Assembly: GCA_964639275.1 (NCBI GenBank)
Contig: CAZXCQ010000043.1
Coordinates: 1 to 29,766 of the forward strand
Source: CAZXCQ01 sp964639275
GTDB taxonomy: Bacteria; Desulfobacterota; DSM-4660; Desulfatiglandales; Desulfatiglandaceae
Direction: 5' to 3'
DNA: 29,766 nt
Shown: positions 22,605 to 29,766 of the stretch, in pieces
Layout: each line of letters begins with the position of its first letter
How positions within the stretch are numbered: the stretch's first letter is position 1
Notes under the pieces: generated by a model
Told to the model about the DNA's origin: nothing
Seen by the model: the letters and a program-made list of their open reading frames with translations, nothing else
Databases searched by the model: none
Made by a program: the position numbers and the translations under genes

Positions 22605-23057
22605 ATGAAAAAGAGATGGTTTCAGGTCCTGTGGTTATCCGCCGTTATCTGCCTCGCAGCCACCAGTGCCTCGGCTCACTGCCAAATCCCCTGCGGGATC
22701 TATGACGACCCGATGAGAATCAAGATGATTGCCGAGCATATCACGACCATTGAAAAGTCCATAAGCCAGATCAAGGCATTGGAAGCGACCCAGCCGATCA
22801 ACTACAATCAGCTTGTCAGGTGGGTCATGAACAAGGAGGACCATGCAGGCCAAATCCAGGAGATCGTGGCGCAGTATTTTATGACGCAGCGGATCAAACC
22901 TGACGACAAGGATTACCCCAAGAAATTGATACTTCTTGACAGGATGCTGATCCAGGCCATGAAGTGCAAGCAGACCACTGATCTCTCACACGTTACCACC
23001 CTGAGGAATCTACTCAAGGAATTCCAGGATCTCTATTTCGGGCACTCGCATAAGTAG
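22605..23057 (+). CDS. sodN: Nickel-containing superoxide dismutase with Sec signal peptide
   Basis: 150 residues. Residues 1-24 form a signal peptide (MKKRW, hydrophobic core, SASA). Cutting after Ala24 leaves a mature N-terminus HCQIPCGIY, which matches the nickel hook H-C-x-x-P-C-x-x-Y of Ni-SOD: His1 amine and imidazole, Cys2, Cys6, Pro5, Tyr9. The third residue is Gln where Asp is more usual. The remaining about 126 residues form the family's four-helix bundle (IAEHITTIEKSISQI, QLVRWVMNKEDHAGQIQEIV). Actinobacterial Ni-SOD needs a special protease, SodX; here signal peptidase could do that job while exporting the enzyme. AAAGGAG precedes ATG. It is probably a periplasmic superoxide defence. 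Confidence 0.9.
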   Translation: MKKRWFQVLWLSAVICLAATSASAHCQIPCGIYDDPMRIKMIAEHITTIEKSISQIKALEATQPINYNQLVRWVMNKEDHAGQIQEIVAQYFMTQRIKPDDKDYPKKLILLDRMLIQAMKCKQTTDLSHVTTLRNLLKEFQDLYFGHSHK

Positions 23058-23126
23058 ACGTAAAGCCAGTATCAAACCCATCCGGATCTTGTGCCTGTGG
23101 AGGCGACAAACCACAGACCCCTGAAA

Positions 23127-23759
23127 ATGCATGGGGCAATTGCACGCGGCGCTGCATTTCTTGTAGCATGCCTCTTGTGTGCCTTTCTCTGGGGCTGTGG
23201 CCCCGCCGCCCCGCCCAAGCAACTCGATAACCTATGCGAGATCTTTAGGGAAAACAGGGACTGGTATGACGATGCACAGGCGTCTTACAAGAAGTGGGGG
23301 GTCCCCATACCCGTCATGATGGCCATCCTCCACCACGAATCAAGGTATGTGGGTGATGCCAAGCCCCCCCGTACCACCTGTCTGTGGATATTCCCCGGCC
23401 CCCGCCCCTCCTCGGCGTATGGTTATGCCCAGGCAAAGGATGAGACGTGGGAGGAATACCAAGAGACCACAGGAAACACCTGGGCCGACAGGGATGATTT
23501 TGAGGATGCAATCGACTTTGTTGGATGGTATTGTTATCTCAGCCACCAGCAGTGCCATATCTCCAGGAACGATGCCTACAACCTCTATCTTGCCTATCAT
23601 GAGGGCCGCGGTGGCTTTAACAGAAAGACTTACCAAAAAAAGGCATGGCTGCTGCAAGTGGCCAGGAGGGTCCAGGACACAGCCCGACGATACAAGAGCC
23701 AGCTGGCCGCCTGCGAAGGGGAATTCAAGAAAAAGGGGTGCTGTCTCTGGCCCTTTTGA
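23127..23759 (+). CDS. Lipoprotein lytic transglycosylase (SLT domain)
   Basis: 210 residues. The signal peptide has lipobox LWGC (lipid-modified Cys about 24), so it is membrane-anchored in the periplasm. The SLT fold has the catalytic glutamate Glu71 in ILHHESRY and the family motif SSAYGYAQAKDETWEEY further on, then YNLYLAYHEG. It cleaves peptidoglycan glycan strands. ATG 23127 is preferred because it opens the signal peptide cleanly; a GTG at 23091 is possible and neither has a good ribosome site. The C-terminus is lysine- and cysteine-rich (KKKGCCLWPF). It follows sodN by 69 bases with no clear functional link. Confidence 0.82.
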   Translation: MHGAIARGAAFLVACLLCAFLWGCGPAAPPKQLDNLCEIFRENRDWYDDAQASYKKWGVPIPVMMAILHHESRYVGDAKPPRTTCLWIFPGPRPSSAYGYAQAKDETWEEYQETTGNTWADRDDFEDAIDFVGWYCYLSHQQCHISRNDAYNLYLAYHEGRGGFNRKTYQKKAWLLQVARRVQDTARRYKSQLAACEGEFKKKGCCLWPF

Positions 23760-23808
23760 GTAAAGGGGTTCGAGGCTCAGCCCCTCGATCTCCGCTGGAG
23801 ATAACCCG

Positions 23809-26055
23809 ATGAGACGGATTGACCTGTCAAGCATCCTTTTCAGAATCCAGGGCATCAGCCTCAAATGGAAGCTCCTGATCCCCTTTTTGACCCTTTCTTT
23901 TGTGGGGACCGTCATCCTGGTCTATATCGGTCTCAGCTCACAACAGGAACTGATCAAGAGGGAAGAAAGAAGAGAGTGCTTCTACCTTTACTGGCTGTTT
24001 CTGACGGAAATAGAAGACAAAAAGGTCACGGCGCTTTCTCTGGCCACCGTCATCGCGGGCAATCCGGAGGTCCAGAGACTGCTCGCCGAGCGGGATCGGA
24101 GCGGCCTCATCCAGCTCCTCTCACCCGTATTTGAGAAGCTCAAGACGAGATACGGTATCCTCCAGTTTCACTTCCATATCCCCCCTGGCAAGTCCTTTTT
24201 GAGGCTTCATCTTCCCGATCTCCCGGGCGAGATGATTGCATACAGGGCCACGGTTATGGAGGCCATGAAGACCGGGAAGAGCGTGGGTGGTCTTGAATGG
24301 GGAATGGGCGGTCTGGGCATTCGCGGGGTCGTCCCGATCTATTACAGGGGCGCCCTCGCGGGGAGCATTGAAATCGGATACCCCTTTGGGCTTCACTTCC
24401 TGGAAGACCTAAAGAAGGACTGGGGGGCCGATTTCACGGTCTTTGAAAAGATAACAGAGGATAACTACAAAAGACTCGCCACAACCCTGAAGGAGAACGC
24501 ACAGTTTCCCCTCACCAAATACTTGAATCAGAGCCGAAGGGAAAATCCGTTGATCCTGACTTCTCCCTCCGGTTACCGCGACAGGTCGGTCGTATTGGGA
24601 GACGTGAGAGATTACACCGGCCGGGTGGTGGCCAAGGTCGAAATCGAGGTCGACCGTTCGGCCATCGTGGCGCGTCTCAAGAAGACCGAGGTGCTGATGT
24701 TTGCCGTGGGGGCCGGGGGCATACTGGTTTCCTTCGCAGTGGTCTGGCTGGTTGCCATAGCCTTTCTCCGGCCCATAAAGGAGATCGTAAGGGAGGCCCA
24801 TGAGATAGCCGATGGAAAGACCGGAATCACCCTGGCGCGAAGACCCGCAGACGAGATCGGTGAACTGACCCAGTCGCTCACCAAAATGATGGATGCCCTG
24901 AACCAGCGACAGGCCCAGATAGAGAACTACGCCAGGACCCTGGAGGTGAGGGTGAAGGAAAGGACCGCCGATCTGATCGCCTCGCAGGAGAAGTACCGCA
25001 CCCTCGTAGAGCATGCCCCCCTGATCGTCTACCGGGTCTTGAATGACGGGACCACCGAGTTCATAAGCCCTTATTTTACTGAAAAACTGGGGTATTCTAC
25101 CGAAGAGGTGGTTGGCAATAAACAGTTCTGGCGTCAAAAGATATGCGGCCAGGAGGCATGCCTGGATGCGGAGGTCTCCATCACCGCCTGGGACCCGGCA
25201 GCAGACTCCCGGGTGGAGAGGACTGTCAAAGATCGCCAGGGCAATACCCTTACCTTTATTGATCACGCCATACCCCAGTTGGACGACAAGGGACGTATCC
25301 AATGGATCGATGGCATCATGGTGGACATCACCCCGTTAAAGGAACTCCAGGAGAGGGCGCTTCAGACGGAGGAGGTTCGGATCCTGGGCGAGATTTCGGC
25401 GCGGTTTGCCCACGAGATGAGAAACCCCCTGGCAAGCGCCGGGGGCTTTGCCCGTCGCCTTCGTGATTCCTTTCCTAGCGCGGATCCCCATCGGAAGCTC
25501 GCCAATATCATCGTCGAGGAGGTCTCCAGGCTCGAGAGAATTCTCACGATCATCTTTTCGATGATCGAACCGATTATCCTCTATATCTCTGAGGTGGATT
25601 TGAATAAACTCCTCAGGGCCAGAGTGGAAGAACTGCAAGACACAATAAGGCGACGACGTGTGGAGATGGTGGAATCACTTGCCTCAGCCCTGCCTACAAT
25701 CCGAGGGGATGAGGAGTTGTTGAATCGGGCCTTTGAAAACTTCCTGAAGGAGGCTATCCTGTCGGTGACAGAAGGGGAGCGGGTCTCACTTTCTACCTCA
25801 CAAGAGGCCGATCTGGTAGTCGTCGTTATCAGTTATCGGGCCGAAGGGATCGCGGATGAAGATCTCATACAGTTCTTTTTCCCCCGTCTCACCGCCGAGT
25901 CTGACTCCGCAATACTGGAGCTTCCCCGTTCCAAAATTATCATTCACCGGCACGGTGGTAAGATCGAACTCCACCGCGAGGCCGACAATGTCCTTGTCAT
26001 GAGGATCGAGCTGCCCCTTGAACCCCCTTACCAACCCGGGGATAGCATGCTCTGA
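23809..26055 (+). CDS. Membrane sensor histidine kinase with eroded ATP-binding domain
   Basis: 748 residues. TM1 is about 22-44, followed by a large periplasmic sensing domain (about 45-292, Cache-like) and TM2 at about 294-320. Then come HAMP (321-372), a short coiled coil, PAS (about 394-510), and the dimerisation/phosphoacceptor domain with His535 in FAHEMRNPLA. The ATPase domain is recognisable but its motifs are altered: the N-box Asn is Glu648 (ENFLKEA), the G1 box D-x-G-x-G reads YRAEG (676-680), and the G2 box G-L-G-L reads ILEL, although HGG is kept. ATP binding is thus doubtful. Start: TGGAGA precedes ATG. No response regulator gene is adjacent. Confidence 0.85.
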   Translation: MRRIDLSSILFRIQGISLKWKLLIPFLTLSFVGTVILVYIGLSSQQELIKREERRECFYLYWLFLTEIEDKKVTALSLATVIAGNPEVQRLLAERDRSGLIQLLSPVFEKLKTRYGILQFHFHIPPGKSFLRLHLPDLPGEMIAYRATVMEAMKTGKSVGGLEWGMGGLGIRGVVPIYYRGALAGSIEIGYPFGLHFLEDLKKDWGADFTVFEKITEDNYKRLATTLKENAQFPLTKYLNQSRRENPLILTSPSGYRDRSVVLGDVRDYTGRVVAKVEIEVDRSAIVARLKKTEVLMFAVGAGGILVSFAVVWLVAIAFLRPIKEIVREAHEIADGKTGITLARRPADEIGELTQSLTKMMDALNQRQAQIENYARTLEVRVKERTADLIASQEKYRTLVEHAPLIVYRVLNDGTTEFISPYFTEKLGYSTEEVVGNKQFWRQKICGQEACLDAEVSITAWDPAADSRVERTVKDRQGNTLTFIDHAIPQLDDKGRIQWIDGIMVDITPLKELQERALQTEEVRILGEISARFAHEMRNPLASAGGFARRLRDSFPSADPHRKLANIIVEEVSRLERILTIIFSMIEPIILYISEVDLNKLLRARVEELQDTIRRRRVEMVESLASALPTIRGDEELLNRAFENFLKEAILSVTEGERVSLSTSQEADLVVVVISYRAEGIADEDLIQFFFPRLTAESDSAILELPRSKIIIHRHGGKIELHREADNVLVMRIELPLEPPYQPGDSML

Positions 26056-26173
26056 CGCCCGCCCCAAGCTCCCCTGGCCCCCCTTTACCGGATTGCGTCC
26101 GGCACAAGCTTCAACGGGGTGACACCCTAAGGTGATCGGCGACCCGGTCATGGAAACGGATCTTCTGTAATTC

Positions 26174-26408
26174 GTAACCGTTCACGGGTTCAAAGGTTCA
26201 GGGGTTCAAGGTTGCATTTTTGTCCCCGCATCCATTTTTGAGACGTATTCACATGAGAGGCGCCCGCGTTCGCGACTTCAGACCTGGAAATTGAAGGGCC
26301 ATACGACGTTATTTAACAAAGCCAGCATGGTTTAAAAAGGGTTTGGGGCTTCAATTCTGTCCGTGACCCTAACTTTGAACGTTGAACCCAGAACCTTTGA
26401 ACCCTTAC
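26174..26408. repeat. GGTTCA-terminal inverted-repeat element 2 (about 235 bp)
   Basis: The left end is GTAACCGTTCACGGGTTCAA followed by AGGTTCAGGGGTTCAAGGTT. The complement of the right end reads GTAAGGGTTCAAAGGTTCTG then GGTTCAACGTTCAAAGTT, so it matches the left end with CCGTTCAC deleted. The interior shares no clear homology with element 1 although the length is nearly the same. No gene was found in the flanks: 26056-26173 holds only a small hairpin CCGGA/TCCGG near 26092, and 26409-26522 the ribosome site of the mutase gene. Confidence 0.7.
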
Positions 26409-26522
26409 TGTAATTCCTCTTGCGGGACTTGGCTTTCTCCGCTAAAAAGACCGGAAACATATCTTTGCGTTCTCGACAGGTTTGCGGTGAATCAAGGGAT
26501 CACACCATAAAGGGGGGAAACC

Positions 26523-28214
26523 ATGAGCGATTCTACCAGGCAGAAGACAGAGGTCCAAATGGAAGGGACATGGGATGACTATATCAAGGCCTATTATGAA
26601 AAGCCGTCGAGCCTCAAGAGCTGGTCCGGCTTTGACCTAAAGGAGATCTACACCCCGGACGACAGACCCCGTGAAAACTATAAGAAGGAGGTGGCTGATG
26701 CCGGGGCCTATCCATTCACCAGGGGCATTCATTCAAACATGTTCAGGGGACGTCTGTGGACCCGGAGAGAAGTCGTCGGGATCGGCTCGCCCGCAGACAC
26801 CCATGCGCGACTGAAATACCTCTCCGAACATGGCGGTTCGGGACTCAACACCATCGCAGATGTGACTTACGAGATGGGGCTTGATGCGGATCACCCCTGG
26901 TCCGTCGATGAAGTTGGCCTGACGGGCGTCAACATCACCTCTATCAAGGACATGGAAACACTGACAAAGGATATCCCCCTGGACAGGGTCAGCTGGTCCC
27001 TTATCACCGCCTCTACCGCGGCCTCTGTAACCATGGCCCAGTATGTGGCGGTGGCGGAGAACGCCGGATATGATCTTGCGGTCTTGAGGGGCTCTATCCA
27101 GAACGATCCGATCCATTTCCGTTACTGCGGGTTTCGGCCGGCCTGTCCCCTGGATCTATCGATCAAGCTGGGGGCCGATGTCATGGAGTTCTGCACCCGG
27201 GAACTCCCCAAATGGTATTACACGACCGTCAATATGTATGATCTGAGAGAACAGGGTATTACGGCGCCCCAGGAGGTGGCCTTTGGCTTTGGTATCGCCA
27301 TGTGCTACATCGATGAGCTGATTCGGCGGGGTCTGGGTATCGATGAGTTTGCCCCCAGGTTTACCTTTTATGTATCCTGTCACATCGATCTCTTTGAGGA
27401 GGTAGCCAAGATCCGTGCCGCCCGGAGGATGTGGGCAAGGTTGATCAAAGAAAAATACGGGGCAAAGAATCCCAGGTCGATGCAGTTCCGATTTGCCGTC
27501 CATACGGCCGGGTGCTCGCTGGTTCCCCAGCAACCGCTCAACAATATCGTGCGCACATCCTATGAGGCCTTGGCCGCTGTGCTGGCCGGGGTCCAATCCT
27601 TGCACTGCTGCTCATATGACGAACCCATGTGTCTGCCCACAGAAAAGGCCCATCTCCAGGCCCTCAGGACACAACAGATCCTTGCATACGAGACCGGTGT
27701 CACCAATGTGGTTGACCCATTGGGCGGTTCATATTATGTGGAGACCCTCACCGATCGGATTGAGGAGGAGAGCCTCACGATTATGAAACAGGTGAATGAA
27801 CTCGGCGGGATGGAAGAGGCGATCCGTACGGAATGGCTGGATCGGAAGTTTGAATCCGAGGCCCTCAAACGGCAGAAGGAACTGGATAGCGGCGAAAAAC
27901 TGGTGGTCGGTGTAAACGCATTTACCACAGAGCAGGAAAAGAGCACGCCCCTGGGGGTCCAGCGGGTCTCCGAGCATTCGGCCAGGCAGCAGATCGAGGA
28001 GACAAGGGCACTCAAACAGACCCGCCACATGGATAGGCTCAAAGACGCCATCGGCCGTCTCCGCGACGTGGCGGGAGAGGGAAAAAATGTCATCCCGGCC
28101 ATGGTGGAGGCAACAAAGGCACTGGGTACGACCGGCGAACTCCTGGGCACGGTCCGTGAGGTCTTTGGTTACCCCTATGACCCGATGGAGACCATAGAAT
28201 CTCCTTTCCACTAA
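26523..28214 (+). CDS. Coenzyme-B12-dependent acyl-CoA mutase, large subunit (methylmalonyl-CoA mutase family, divergent)
   Basis: 563 residues: the TIM-barrel, CoA-binding subunit of a split mutase that rearranges acyl-CoA carbon skeletons by a radical mechanism; the cobalamin domain is the separate protein at 28309. Family markers are PFTRGIHSNMFRGRLWT, GSIQND, ELPKW, FAPRFTFYVSCH, EVAKIRAARRMWA, DPLGGSYYVE and GVNAF. Compared with Propionibacterium MutB, substrate-site residues differ: Tyr89 is Val84, Arg207 (carboxylate clamp) is Gly203, and His244 (general acid, nearly invariant) is Asp240. It is therefore probably not a methylmalonyl-CoA mutase. AAAGGGGGG precedes ATG. It forms a module with the B12 subunit and MeaB. 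Confidence 0.88.
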   Translation: MSDSTRQKTEVQMEGTWDDYIKAYYEKPSSLKSWSGFDLKEIYTPDDRPRENYKKEVADAGAYPFTRGIHSNMFRGRLWTRREVVGIGSPADTHARLKYLSEHGGSGLNTIADVTYEMGLDADHPWSVDEVGLTGVNITSIKDMETLTKDIPLDRVSWSLITASTAASVTMAQYVAVAENAGYDLAVLRGSIQNDPIHFRYCGFRPACPLDLSIKLGADVMEFCTRELPKWYYTTVNMYDLREQGITAPQEVAFGFGIAMCYIDELIRRGLGIDEFAPRFTFYVSCHIDLFEEVAKIRAARRMWARLIKEKYGAKNPRSMQFRFAVHTAGCSLVPQQPLNNIVRTSYEALAAVLAGVQSLHCCSYDEPMCLPTEKAHLQALRTQQILAYETGVTNVVDPLGGSYYVETLTDRIEEESLTIMKQVNELGGMEEAIRTEWLDRKFESEALKRQKELDSGEKLVVGVNAFTTEQEKSTPLGVQRVSEHSARQQIEETRALKQTRHMDRLKDAIGRLRDVAGEGKNVIPAMVEATKALGTTGELLGTVREVFGYPYDPMETIESPFH

Positions 28215-28215
28215 A

Positions 28216-28252
28216 GTAGCCGTTCAAAGCTTCAGGGGTCCGGGATTCACCG
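28216..28252 (+). repeat. Solo end of the GGTTCA-type element, with hairpin
   Basis: GTAGCCGTTCAAAGCTTCAG then GGGTCCGGGATTCACCG matches the left ends of the elements at 17154 and 26174 and begins one base after the mutase stop. No matching right end follows. CCGGGATTC (within the copy) can pair with GAATTCCCGG just downstream (28260-28270), giving a stem-loop between the two mutase subunit genes. Confidence 0.55.
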
Positions 28253-28308
28253 AAAATCCGAATTCCCGGTTTTGACCCGATTGCCATATTTTCATAGGAG
28301 CAGATGGT

Positions 28309-28716
28309 ATGGCTAAGATGAAAAAGAAGAAGATCAAGGTCCTGGTATCCAAGGTGGGGCTCGACGGTCATGATAGGGGGGTCAAGGTCGTGGCATCCTT
28401 GCTAAAGGAGGCCGGGATGGAGGTCATCTATCTGGGGATGTATCAGACCCCGGCGGGTATCGTAAGGGCCGCAATTGATGAGGACGTGGATGTGATCGGG
28501 GTCAGTTATCTCTCAGGGGAACACCTCGTCTTTACCCCAAAGATCGTCGCGGAGATGAAAAAGAAACACCTGGATGATGTCCTCCTGGTCGCCGGGGGAA
28601 CATTCCCGGTGGAAGACATCCCCACCCTTGAAGGGATGGGAATCGCCAAGGTATTCAGGGCAGGCTCCCTTACCGATACCATCGTCCAGTATATCCAGCA
28701 AAACATCAAAAGGTGA
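28309..28716 (+). CDS. Cobalamin-binding small subunit of the acyl-CoA mutase
   Basis: A 135-residue Rossmann-type B12-binding domain. D-x-H-x-x-G is present as Asp19, His21 and Gly24 (LDGHDRG), with His21 the lower axial ligand of cobalt. The second motif S-x-L is SYLSGEH and the third GG is AGGTFP. The lysine-rich N-terminus (MAKMKKKK) is normal for stand-alone subunits. AGGAG precedes ATG. It supplies adenosylcobalamin to the large subunit encoded 94 bases upstream. MeaB starts three bases after its stop. Confidence 0.93.
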   Translation: MAKMKKKKIKVLVSKVGLDGHDRGVKVVASLLKEAGMEVIYLGMYQTPAGIVRAAIDEDVDVIGVSYLSGEHLVFTPKIVAEMKKKHLDDVLLVAGGTFPVEDIPTLEGMGIAKVFRAGSLTDTIVQYIQQNIKR

Positions 28717-28719
28717 GGA

Positions 28720-29715
28720 ATGAGCAACAGCCCTGAAACAGACAGAATGGTCCAGAGGCTCCTTTCCGGAGACCGTCGCGCGGCTGCCCGTCTGATTACC
28801 TGGGTTGAAGACGGGATGGAAGAGGCCCACGAGGTCATGCGACAGGTCTATCCCCGCACCGGAAGGGCAATCATCCTGGGGATCACCGGCTCCGGTGGCG
28901 CAGGAAAGAGTACCCTTGCAGACCACCTGATACGAAAATTCCGTGAGCAGGACAAGTTCGTTGGGGTTGTGCTGGTTGACCCGAGCAGTCCGTTCTCCGG
29001 CGGGGCCTTTCTGGGGGACAGAATCCGGTTGCAGAGCCACTCCCAGGACCCCGGTGTCTATATTCGGAGCCTGGCCTCAAGGGGCTATCTCGGTGGACTT
29101 TCGAGGGCCACCTATGATGTCATCCGCATCATCGAGGCAATGGGGGCCGAGGTCGTCATTGTCGAGACCCTGGGCGCCGGGCAGGATGAAATCGATGTGA
29201 TCCATATTGCCCATACCTGCCTCCTCGTGGTCACCCCCGGCATGGGGGACGATATACAGGCCATGAAGGCGGGGATCATGGAGATCGCGGATATCATCGT
29301 GCTCAACAAGGCGGATCTCGAAGGCGCCAACGCCTGCCTCCGTCACCTCAACGCCACCCTTTCGGCGGCCTCGTTTGAGAAGGGGGAATGGGTCCCCCGG
29401 GTCATCCCGACGGTCTGCGTGGGGGGAAAACCCCAGGACATCCAGGGCATAGACGAGCTGAGCGCGACCATAGAAGAACACCAGGATCACCTTCAAAAAA
29501 CCGATCGTGTGGATCAGGTCAAATTTGAGAGGGTGGAGCACGAACTGGGGCTTATCTTTAAGGACGAATTACAAAAACTGATCTTTAAAGGGCTCAAGGG
29601 CACAGGAAAAAAGAAGAAATATATCAACACTATCATTCAGGGCAAAAATGATCCCTATTCGGTGGTGGAGGAGGTCCTGAGGACCTACATCGGACCAACC
29701 ACAGAAAAAACGTAA
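28720..29715 (+). CDS. meaB: MeaB/ArgK-family GTPase, mutase chaperone
   Basis: A 331-residue G3E-type GTPase that loads and protects B12 mutases and gates cofactor transfer. Walker A is GITGSGGAGKST (54-65), the switch/Mg region is VDPSSPFSGGAFLGDRIR, the conserved VETLGAGQDE replaces the usual VETVGVGQSE, and the base-specificity motif is NKAD. The C-terminal arm (FERVEHELGLIFKDEL onward) is used for dimerisation. It starts with a GGTGAGG site overlapping the end of the preceding gene. The stop codon TAA is part of the hairpin repeat that starts at 29712. Confidence 0.93.
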   Translation: MSNSPETDRMVQRLLSGDRRAAARLITWVEDGMEEAHEVMRQVYPRTGRAIILGITGSGGAGKSTLADHLIRKFREQDKFVGVVLVDPSSPFSGGAFLGDRIRLQSHSQDPGVYIRSLASRGYLGGLSRATYDVIRIIEAMGAEVVIVETLGAGQDEIDVIHIAHTCLLVVTPGMGDDIQAMKAGIMEIADIIVLNKADLEGANACLRHLNATLSAASFEKGEWVPRVIPTVCVGGKPQDIQGIDELSATIEEHQDHLQKTDRVDQVKFERVEHELGLIFKDELQKLIFKGLKGTGKKKKYINTIIQGKNDPYSVVEEVLRTYIGPTTEKT

Positions 29716-29766
29716 CATCTCAAAGAACAGGGGGAAAGGTGTGGCATGGGGGTCTTTTTTTCTTCC
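29712..29766 (+). repeat. Hairpin repeat, copy E (cut by window end)
   Basis: GTAACATCTCAAAGAAC-AGGGGGAAAG is followed by GTGTGGCATGGGGGTC and a T-tract to the window edge. It is nearly identical to copy D in the head and to copy C in the stem. The meaB stop codon lies inside GTAACA. By comparison with copy A (window start) the right arm CATGCCACACC should follow just outside the window. Confidence 0.7.

Noticed and set aside
26523..28214. Straight call as methylmalonyl-CoA mutase alpha subunit
   Set aside because: Overall family is certain, but the Tyr, Arg and His substrate positions are all changed, so only a family-level call is made.

Overview
The window looks like chromosomal DNA of an anaerobic, moderately GC-rich Gram-negative bacterium, most likely a sulfate-reducing or syntrophic member of the Desulfobacterota. 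This is inferred from gene content: stand-alone Ni-CO dehydrogenase, desulfoferrodoxin, rubrerythrins, a two-subunit B12 acyl-CoA mutase with MeaB, a LivKHMGF uptake system and a sigma-54 activator. No tRNA, rRNA, CRISPR array, intact transposase or prophage gene was seen.

Region 1 (about 1-11400, + strand) is a catabolic block. It has a VOC-fold protein, a complete 2-oxoacid/acetoin-dehydrogenase-type complex (E1 alpha, E1 beta, E2, E3) with an SDR dehydrogenase inserted between E1 beta and E2, then a full branched-chain amino-acid-type ABC importer (livK-H-M-G-F). The E2 has a lipoyl domain and an acyltransferase domain but no recognisable subunit-binding domain. A likely reading is uptake of a small carboxylate or amide and its oxidative cleavage to an acyl-CoA. 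The substrate is not evident.

Region 2 (11387-12556, - strand) is one CdaA-type diadenylate cyclase fused to a YbbR domain.

Region 3 (12741-21401, + strand) is an oxygen-defence and redox block. A PAS/AAA+/Fis sigma-54 activator, with a cysteine cluster in its PAS domain, is followed by palindromic ATGTCTCA-type sites and a good-geometry sigma-54 promoter. Then come a small unknown protein, rubrerythrin, a broken rubredoxin remnant, a PerR-like repressor, a second rubrerythrin, thiol peroxidase, superoxide reductase, a rubredoxin-like protein, two zinc-ribbon proteins, a flavodoxin, a DUF4177-like protein and CooS.

Region 4 (21405-26055) holds an outer-membrane beta-barrel protein (- strand), an exported nickel superoxide dismutase whose signal-peptidase cut should expose the nickel-binding N-terminal His, a lipoprotein lytic transglycosylase, and a membrane histidine kinase whose ATP-binding motifs are badly eroded.

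Region 5 (26523-29715) is a B12 mutase module: large subunit, cobalamin subunit and MeaB GTPase. By my alignment to methylmalonyl-CoA mutase, the large subunit has lost the substrate-binding Tyr and Arg and the near-invariant His, so its substrate is probably not methylmalonyl-CoA.

Two families of short interspersed repeats thread through the window. One is a hairpin repeat with head GTAACATCTC and a GTGGCATG/CATGCCAC stem (five full or partial copies, two of them cut by the window ends). The other is about 230-235 bp long with inverted termini made of GGTTCA units (two full copies, one solo end). Several strong non-terminator stem-loops lie between co-directional genes.
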